Shown: positions 44,595-50,159 of the stretch, one piece after another
How the letters are laid out: the number at the start of each line of letters is the position of its first letter
Position numbering within the stretch: the first letter of the stretch is position 1
Source: Desulfobacula sp964636495
GTDB lineage: Bacteria; Desulfobacterota; Desulfobacteria; Desulfobacterales; Desulfobacteraceae
Assembly (NCBI GenBank): GCA_964636495.1
Contig: CAZWSL010000022.1
Span: forward strand, 1 to 50,159
Reading direction: 5' to 3'
Length of the DNA: 50,159 bases
The notes under the pieces: model-generated
What the model was told of the DNA's origin: nothing
The model's input: the letters and a program-made list of their open reading frames with translations, nothing else
Databases searched by the model: none
Program-made: the position numbers and the translations under genes

Positions 44595-45527
44595 TCACAA
44601 TTTTTTTAATTGATTGTCTAGGAGGTATTGCCATCCAACACCTTCACTATCTGGGAAAAGACTGTCCGGCCTCACCCCTAAACCTGAAAGCTCTCTTAAG
44701 ATACTATCTTTAAATTCTTTTTTAATATTTATGCTCACGAATCCTTCGAGCTCTTTTGGATAGGCTTTTTCCACAGGATGCCACCAAATGAATGATCCGT
44801 TCTGAGCTTTCAGTCTCCGGTTAAACTGAACATCACGAACATAAGTATCTAACCACTTAATCACGGGTTTCTTCATATCGTCAATGTCCGCTGAAGTCCC
44901 AAACAGATCTAAGTACTTATCTGGGATCAATTCATCTTCCTGTCCTTTTTTATCATACTCGCTACATTGCCGTACCATTGTTTTCGTGGGTATAGCGTAT
45001 ATGACACCGTCACGATCGGAGTTCCACATTTGCTTGGAGTTGTTGAGCTTAATACAGGCAAAGAACAGTGCAACAAGAGGATTTCTTGTTACATCAAGCA
45101 AACGTGTTGGCTGTCCATAGTGTTGAGCTAAAGGAAGCCAGGCAGAATCATCTTGTTGGATACTGTTCAAATTTTTTTGATTTTGTAGTTTCTCCAAGAT
45201 TTTTGAAACAAACTTGATCTCTTGCATTGTTATATTGTATGTAGTTGTTCCTAAAACGTAGGTTTTGTATTCGTTTTGGGGCTGCCGAATCAAAGTTGGT
45301 AAAAGATGACTGGAGTATAGTTGTGATTCACCTCGATAAAGATAGTCAGCTGGATTAGACATCATGTCACATTTGATTAAACACTGGATTAGTTCACTTA
45401 AATCACGAATACTGCTTACCGTACTAATCTCTCCAGTCTCAATTCCAAATTTTGCTGCACCTTTCATAGCATTCAGAATACCTTGAAAGCGCCTTTGTTT
45501 ATTTAAGTCCCTATCATTTTCCATCAT
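44595..45527 (-). CDS. FRG-domain protein
   Basis: The 310-residue protein has an FRG domain at about 58-175. It starts YRGESQLYSSHLLPTLIR and contains the hallmark WLPLAQHYGQPTRLLDVTRN followed by PLVALFFACI. FRG domains are named for this Phe/Arg/Gly-type pattern and are frequent in mobile and defence-linked genes; the enzymatic activity is not known. The rest has no recognised motif. It stands beside the HigBA pair, so a toxin or phage-defence role is possible but inferred. Confidence 0.82.
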   Translation of the reverse strand: MMENDRDLNKQRRFQGILNAMKGAAKFGIETGEISTVSSIRDLSELIQCLIKCDMMSNPADYLYRGESQLYSSHLLPTLIRQPQNEYKTYVLGTTTYNITMQEIKFVSKILEKLQNQKNLNSIQQDDSAWLPLAQHYGQPTRLLDVTRNPLVALFFACIKLNNSKQMWNSDRDGVIYAIPTKTMVRQCSEYDKKGQEDELIPDKYLDLFGTSADIDDMKKPVIKWLDTYVRDVQFNRRLKAQNGSFIWWHPVEKAYPKELEGFVSINIKKEFKDSILRELSGLGVRPDSLFPDSEGVGWQYLLDNQLKKL

Positions 45528-45673
45528 AATGTTGATATTATTCGAATTCTGATAATATATAATTATGGATGTTATACAACTACAACAAAAAATAAGTTTT
45601 GAAAGTATCCCCCGCAGGACGATCCCACGGGGGCGAGCAACCTATGAAGATTCAAAAACCAAAGCCCTGTATA

Positions 45674-45979
45674 TTAAACCATAGCCGAAAGCATATCAAG
45701 TTTTGGTACAGCCTGCCAGCCGGTCTCTTTTTCTTTTGCACACCACATGTCATAATTTTTCTGCAAGTTTGCCCACAGATCCGGTGTAGTATCAAATGCC
45801 TGAGAAAGCCTCAAGGCCATGTCTGGAGTAATGCTTTTATGTTCATTAATAATGCCAGATAAAGCCTTTCTTGATACATTCAACGTTTCAGCCAGCTTAG
45901 TAATTGTCAAATTTAAAGGCTCTATGTAATGCTTTCGCAAAATTCGGCCAGGATGGACCGGTTTTCGTTGCCTCTTCAT
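45674..45979 (-). CDS. higA: HigA-type antitoxin
   Basis: The 101-residue protein has the HigA/VapI start HPGRILRKHYIEPLNLTITKLAE and a helix-turn-helix at about 25-65 (LNVSRKALSGIINEHKSITPDMALRLSQAF in parts), ending in the usual PDLWANLQKNYD segment. It binds the HigB toxin and represses the operon. It is the second gene, 64 bases downstream of higB, in the usual higBA order. Confidence 0.9.
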   Translation of the reverse strand: MKRQRKPVHPGRILRKHYIEPLNLTITKLAETLNVSRKALSGIINEHKSITPDMALRLSQAFDTTPDLWANLQKNYDMWCAKEKETGWQAVPKLDMLSAMV

Positions 45980-46043
45980 TTTAAATTCCCTTTCTCTTAT
46001 AGAGCCTCAATATCTTTGAAGTTCTATTTATTTAATTGTTTTC

Positions 46044-46322
46044 CTAATGATAATTTTTATAATCAATGATATAGACGTTGCCGTCTACCATCTTAAAAGT
46101 TACTCGCCATGCTCCGGAAACGGAAACGGCATAAATTCTATCTTTTTTTGGTTCCAGCAAATGCAAATCAGATCCTGGGTAATTCATATCTTTTATGTCA
46201 CTTGCTGCGTCAAGTCTGTCTAAAATATCGCCTAAGTTTTCGGCGTGATTTGGGTTAATCCCTTTTTTTGTTCCTGTATAAAAAAAAATTTTTAAACCTT
46301 TATGAACAAATGTTTTAATCAC
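46044..46322 (-). CDS. higB: HigB-type toxin (RelE superfamily)
   Basis: The 92-residue protein matches plasmid-maintenance HigB: MIKTFVHKGLKIFFYTGTKKG at the start, then LGDILDRLDAASDIKDMNYPG and the conserved end SGAWRVTFKMVDGNVYIIDYKNYH (in parts). The family is ribosome-dependent mRNA cleaving. It is the first gene of the pair with a promoter and palindromic operator just upstream, as for autoregulated toxin-antitoxin systems. Confidence 0.9.
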   Translation of the reverse strand: MIKTFVHKGLKIFFYTGTKKGINPNHAENLGDILDRLDAASDIKDMNYPGSDLHLLEPKKDRIYAVSVSGAWRVTFKMVDGNVYIIDYKNYH

Positions 46323-46363
46323 TCTATTTCGGGCCGCCTCCTTTTATTATAGATTTGCTGCGG

Positions 46364-46421
46364 ATTGTAACCCTGTAACCCTCACAGTTACAATATAGTG
46401 TTTAATAAATAGAATTGTCAA
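46364..46421 (-). promoter_or_regulatory. higBA promoter and operator
   Basis: On the minus strand, TTGACA (46416-46421) and TATATT (46392-46397) are 18 bases apart. A perfect inverted repeat, ATTGTAAC (46364-46371) and GTTACAAT (46387-46394), starts in the -10 box and runs toward higB, well placed for HigA repression. Confidence 0.65.
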
Positions 46422-46612
46422 GACAAAATGTATAAATGTTTACTGGGGCACATTAACTCATTCACAATTCGGAGAGCTCTAATGTTTTCATCAGTGTTTG
46501 AAAAAATCCCATTTCCTACAACTGCTCCAGTTTCAGGTATTAGATAAAACTCCGATCCGATGATTTCATGTTTGAACTTACAAAACAGGAGTTTCAAAAT
46601 TGGAGGCGCCAA
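46418..46612 (-). pseudogene. Possible gene remnant
   Basis: A 64-residue frame from TTG 46612 has ordinary protein-like composition (GSEFYLIPETGAVVGN, NIRALRIVNELMCPS) but no ribosome site and overlaps the higBA promoter. It may be the tail of a lost gene. I do not recognise it. Confidence 0.25.
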
Positions 46613-46748
46613 TTGATTAAATTTTTAAGAACTAAAAGAAACAGTATTTAATTAAAATAAAACCATGTGTTGTACAAGGTCAAATGACAAATTATTTCAT
46701 TGCGACGATAAAAAAACGTGCGAAGGGGTGAGAGATCAAAACAAGCAC

Positions 46749-46780
46749 AAAAAAAGGGCTTCAAGAAAATCTTGAAACCC
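46749..46780 (-). terminator. Terminator downstream of the tRNA-Cys fragment
   Basis: An 11-bp stem with one G-U pair (46756-46766 and 46770-46780) is followed on the minus strand by seven T's (complement of 46749-46755). It lies 13 bases after the tRNA fragment, as for a terminator of an original tRNA-Cys gene. Confidence 0.8.
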
Positions 46781-46792
46781 TTGTATTTACTA

Positions 46793-46837
46793 TGGAGGCG
46801 GCTTCCGGATTTGAACCGGAGAATAACGGCTTTGCAG
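46793..46837 (-). other. 3' half of tRNA-Cys (probable attachment site)
   Basis: The minus strand reads CTGCAAA (anticodon loop with GCA), the 3' anticodon stem, a complete T arm (TCCGG and CCGGA around TTCAAAT), then AGCCGCC, discriminator T and CCA. The 5' half is absent: upstream bases do not pair. Such 3' fragments mark the far end of elements integrated into tRNA genes. Confidence 0.75.
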
Positions 46838-47197
46838 AGCGCATCAACAATTTTAGTAAGAGCAGGAAAACATTACAAATATTAACAATTACAAAATGTT
46901 ATAAAATTTATAGAAGAACCTGAGCGTACTTGAAAGTACCTTAAAATACCTATCAGAAGATGCTGACTACTTCCTATGTACTTCCTGATTGAATTCTCAA
47001 GTCATACGAAAACAAAACTTCTTCTCTATACCCAAAAGTTTGAAAATTATATTTTTACAACACCGTTTTTCATATCAAATCTATATTTTAGAAATATTAC
47101 CCGATCGCTGCAACCCATACATGAATTGCTGTGTATATTATCGCAAAACTGTTTTTTAAAGTTCTACAAAGTAAATGTTTCAAGTATTTTCATAAAG
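46838..47197. other. Intergenic region of 360 bases, presumed end of an integrated element
   Basis: Very AT-rich, without a gene, RNA or strong repeat that I can support. It lies between the tRNA-Cys fragment and the 191-residue gene. Confidence 0.5.
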
Positions 47198-47773
47198 TTA
47201 ATTTAGTGTTTTTACGTCTTTAATTATATAAGGAACACCTACAGCCATATTTATGACTTTATTCCAACCAATTATTTTAAGCAGACATTTGACGTTCGAA
47301 TCAACTGACAGATAAATTGGGGACAATAGATTTAATATGTTTTCGTACCCAGACGAAAAATATTCATCTTTTGTAACAAGAATTATATTATTCGTGTTTT
47401 TTAATTCAATCTCAAATGATAATCCATCTTCCAAAACAGTTTCAGTGTTACCTGATTCACGGACTCTTTTATGTTGTGCGACAAAAAGTCTACCAGTTAC
47501 CCAGCAAATTTTACTATGAATGTTTTTATCAACAGTTTGAATTTCAGTATATTTTGTAAGATTTTCTTTTAATCCTTTATACATTCCATAAACTGAAACA
47601 TTGTACGTTTTGACTTCTTTAGTATGAGCTCCACCGCTAGCAAATGGGATTTTTATACCTGCACTAAGTCCTTCATCTCGAACAAGTGATGTTACAACTG
47701 GTTCATCATGTTCATCTTCATATTTTTTGCTTAAAAATTCAGAATCTAAATATATTAAATCTTCACAATTCAT
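47198..47773 (-). CDS. Uncharacterised 191-residue protein next to HsdR
   Basis: The protein begins MNCEDLIYLDSEFLSKKYED and has a beta-rich pattern in the middle (TYNVSVYGMYKGL) and end (CLLKIIGWNKVINMAVGVPY). There is no signal peptide, membrane helix or catalytic motif. The IYLD start and layout faintly recall DUF6414-type proteins of defence regions, but I cannot assign it. It lies 104 bases downstream of the HsdR-like gene, in the same direction and inside the presumed element. Confidence 0.65.
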   Translation of the reverse strand: MNCEDLIYLDSEFLSKKYEDEHDEPVVTSLVRDEGLSAGIKIPFASGGAHTKEVKTYNVSVYGMYKGLKENLTKYTEIQTVDKNIHSKICWVTGRLFVAQHKRVRESGNTETVLEDGLSFEIELKNTNNIILVTKDEYFSSGYENILNLLSPIYLSVDSNVKCLLKIIGWNKVINMAVGVPYIIKDVKTLN

Positions 47774-47877
47774 TTCATGGACCTCTATCTAAATTAATCA
47801 TAGATGAAACATAAAAAATGACATAAACGACAGTTTTGACAATATTCATATTCGTTCCTGTCAACTCTGTCGTTTTA

Positions 47878-50159
47878 CTATCCTAAAGCTACTGCATTCC
47901 CATTAATCTCATGAATAATTTTTACAATATTCTCAGCTTCATCAGGGTTAAATACTCCTGCTACACCATTATCATGAAAATCTGTAAAGGGTACCTCAAA
48001 TAACATCCCAGGTTCCATTACCCCATTTTGGGTTAGATGATTTATTATCTGGTCAACGAATGATATTTGATTAGCTGACAAATTCCCTTTTTCAAGAAAT
48101 ATTGAAAATGAATCTTTAGCAGTATTACGATCAAGACCAATTATGTTCCGGATAAAATAGGTAAGAGGTTTTTCAGTTCCAAAAGCTTTTTCAAAATCTT
48201 CCTTGGTTCCTGTTTCATTATTTTTGAATAATATTTTTTCAAGCTCTTCAAGATCAAGTGACGTTATTGGTTTGTTGTATTTCAGCTTGTTAATGGTGAT
48301 ATGATTTTCATGCTCCCTTACAAATTTTTCTACTTTGATTTTATAATTTTCAAGTTTAAGACCTGGTAGAAATATCCCCTGTTCTTCTTCAACTTCCCCC
48401 ATGGTATCTTCAAAATCTGTGTATACAGTTTCTTTTTCATGGCGATCGATGAATTTGATTAAACCACGGAGATTTTGTCTGACAGTTTCCAGCCTGGGTA
48501 AAGTTATATCTTTCCAAAATTCATCGAGAATAATTTCTCTGATAAGATTAATATGAGTGGCCACAGATGGTACATTCGCTTTCTTTTCAAGCGCCGATGC
48601 AATATCAATGACAGCGTCCATCAATGAATTTTGACGTGGTGTTTTCATCAAAATTGACAGTTGCAAATTATATAACAGTAAATCAAATCGTCTGGCGAGT
48701 TCATCGTCATCATCTGGATCTATTAGCATTGACAGGTGCTCATTAAGGTCAAGAACGTCAGTTTCGCTTATATTATTCCAGCGTTTACGTTCTTCAAATC
48801 TATCGACATACTTTCTGTGCGGCCGTACAAGAAAACTATTTGTATCAAGCTTTTCAACGTCTTTGTGCATAATATCAAGAATCTGGGTATATAATTTTTC
48901 AAGTGCAGGATCTTCTTGATATTTTGATGCTTGTAGAAAACGGGAGAGTTCCAATCTTCTTTTAAATATTTTTTGGCACAAAGATTCTTGAGGGGAAGCT
49001 TTATACCCTTCAGGGTTTTCATTGAAGAATTTAAAATTGTCACAAAAATCAAAGATACAAAAACATTTCTTATCATCACCAGGAGCAAATAAATCCTCAC
49101 ATAACCTTGTTCCTCTACCTATCATTTGCCAAAATTTAGCTTTTGACCTGACTATTTTAAAAAACACAAGATTTACCAATTCAGGAATATCAATACCTGT
49201 GTCCAACATATCAACGGAAACAGCTATAAATGGTGGTTTTTCTTTCTCTGAAAAATCATCTATAAGACTTTGAGGGTATTTGACCTGGTTATCTATTATT
49301 CTTAATAATTTTCCTTTAAGCTTTGGAAAGTTACTATTAAAGCGTTCTTCAATAAACACTGCATGTTTATGACTTTTTGCAAAAATAATTGTTTTTCCAA
49401 GCTTATCTCCCCCTTCAACCTTGATTCCATTTTTCATCAAATGACCCAAAACTTTATCAACTGTATCCTTATTAAATACCCATTCATTCAATTTGGGCGG
49501 ATCAATTACTTTGGGAAGATATCCTGTTTCTTCATCTCTAAAAGTAAGCTCATACTCTTCTCTTTCTTCTTCTGAAAGCTCATCATAGCTAATACCTTCC
49601 TGTTGAAATTTCATTGGAACAGCTATAGATTTTGGTGGTACAAGAAATTTATCATTGACAGCTTTTTCCAATTCATATGCATATGTGGGAACATTATTTT
49701 CAAGGTTGAATAATTGATATGTATTTTTATCTACGTCAGATCTGGGAGTAGCAGTTAAACCTAAAAGAAGGGAATCAAAATATTCAAAAATTGCTTTATA
49801 TTTTAAGTAAACAGATCTATGAGCTTCATCAATAATAATTAAATCAAAGTGGCCAATACCAAATCTTTTAAGCTCATCTTTCCTGATATCATCAATACAG
49901 TTCATCATTGTAGGATATGTTGAAAATACAATTCTGCTTTTATCGTCCTCTTTTACTTTTGTAATATTAACAAGGGATGCATGGGGAAGATGTTCATTGA
50001 ATGCATTTTTTGCTTGATTTATAAGAGCTGTTCTATCCGCTAAAAAAAGAACTCTTCTTACCCAATTAGCTTTCATCAACATTTCAACTATTGCGATGGA
50101 TACTCTGGTTTTTCCTGTTCCTGTCGCCATTACCAACAAAGATTCTCTGGCGTTCTCAC
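47878..50159 (-). CDS. hsdR: Type I restriction enzyme HsdR-like subunit, 5' end outside the window
   Basis: The frame is open to the window edge. The visible part has superfamily 2 helicase motifs: LLVMATGTGKTR (Walker A), IIIDEAHRS (motif II), LGLTATPRS (motif III), VDMLDTGIDIPELVNLVFF and QMIGRGTRLC (motif VI). The C-terminal half fits the EcoEI-type HsdR C domain. The nuclease domain should be in the missing N terminus. No hsdM or hsdS is in view; they would lie further up. HsdR moves on DNA and cuts unmodified sites. Confidence 0.88.
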   Translation of the reverse strand, partial: ENARESLLVMATGTGKTRVSIAIVEMLMKANWVRRVLFLADRTALINQAKNAFNEHLPHASLVNITKVKEDDKSRIVFSTYPTMMNCIDDIRKDELKRFGIGHFDLIIIDEAHRSVYLKYKAIFEYFDSLLLGLTATPRSDVDKNTYQLFNLENNVPTYAYELEKAVNDKFLVPPKSIAVPMKFQQEGISYDELSEEEREEYELTFRDEETGYLPKVIDPPKLNEWVFNKDTVDKVLGHLMKNGIKVEGGDKLGKTIIFAKSHKHAVFIEERFNSNFPKLKGKLLRIIDNQVKYPQSLIDDFSEKEKPPFIAVSVDMLDTGIDIPELVNLVFFKIVRSKAKFWQMIGRGTRLCEDLFAPGDDKKCFCIFDFCDNFKFFNENPEGYKASPQESLCQKIFKRRLELSRFLQASKYQEDPALEKLYTQILDIMHKDVEKLDTNSFLVRPHRKYVDRFEERKRWNNISETDVLDLNEHLSMLIDPDDDDELARRFDLLLYNLQLSILMKTPRQNSLMDAVIDIASALEKKANVPSVATHINLIREIILDEFWKDITLPRLETVRQNLRGLIKFIDRHEKETVYTDFEDTMGEVEEEQGIFLPGLKLENYKIKVEKFVREHENHITINKLKYNKPITSLDLEELEKILFKNNETGTKEDFEKAFGTEKPLTYFIRNIIGLDRNTAKDSFSIFLEKGNLSANQISFVDQIINHLTQNGVMEPGMLFEVPFTDFHDNGVAGVFNPDEAENIVKIIHEINGNAVALG

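Overview
The window reads as a chromosomal segment of an AT-rich anaerobic deltaproteobacterium, most likely a marine sulfate reducer of the Desulfobacterales. This is an inference from gene content: a reductive dehalogenase homologue, a tungsten aldehyde:ferredoxin oxidoreductase, a molybdopterin enzyme and paired DUF1538/P-II genes beside a typical Gram-negative core (groESL, hflKC, dnaX-ybaB-recR, pilB-type ATPase). No marker fixes the species.

Region 1 (1-14.4 kb) is housekeeping. It holds fmdB-groES-groEL, a 31-residue AURKAIP1/COX24-type basic protein with a TTG start, hflK-hflC, a DciA-like gene overlapping a tRNA-modification methyltransferase, tRNA-Ser(GGA) with a good promoter, dnaX, ybaB, recR overlapping a YkgJ-type cysteine-cluster gene, an HD phosphohydrolase, an exported LysM protein, a GspE/PilB ATPase and a YhhN membrane protein.

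Region 2 (14.4-39 kb) is accessory metabolism, rich in amino-acid and amide chemistry. It contains a stand-alone molybdopterin oxidoreductase, a strongly altered serine hydroxymethyltransferase paralogue, a 2-hydroxyacid dehydrogenase, a two-subunit CoA-transferase, and a fused substrate-binding/Cache protein overlapping a HAMP-PAS sensor with a Cys/His cluster instead of a kinase. There follow a three-gene operon (frameshifted small gene, isochorismatase-like hydrolase, glutamine-synthetase-like ligase), a membrane-anchored reductive dehalogenase homologue, an Lrp regulator divergent from a LysE exporter with a long palindrome between them, and two DUF1538 membrane proteins with a P-II protein. 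After a DHH phosphoesterase come a nitrilase-family gene crossed by an assembly gap, a solitary ectoine synthase, an AOR and an M20 peptidase. Several steps could form amino acid or amide degradation routes with CoA-ester and aldehyde intermediates, but no complete pathway can be read.

Region 3 (39-50 kb) is a patchwork with signs of decay and transfer: a lipoprotein-like serine hydrolase, a frameshifted acyltransferase, an orphan DUF1080-type tail, a LytS/LytR-type two-component pair, an FRG-domain protein, a HigBA toxin-antitoxin pair with its own promoter and operator, and a 3' half of tRNA-Cys followed by a terminator. The tRNA fragment looks like the distal attachment site of an integrated element running to higher coordinates. 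That element would carry an unknown 191-residue protein and a type I restriction HsdR-like gene cut by the window edge.

The strongest candidates for undescribed biology are the SBP-Cache/HAMP-PAS-zinc pair, the DUF1538-DUF1538-P-II module, the solitary EctC beside an AOR, the altered SHMT paralogue, and the element in tRNA-Cys. The 100-N gap at 34345-34444 is an assembly artefact: the same 55 bases flank it on both sides, and collapsing them restores one reading frame.
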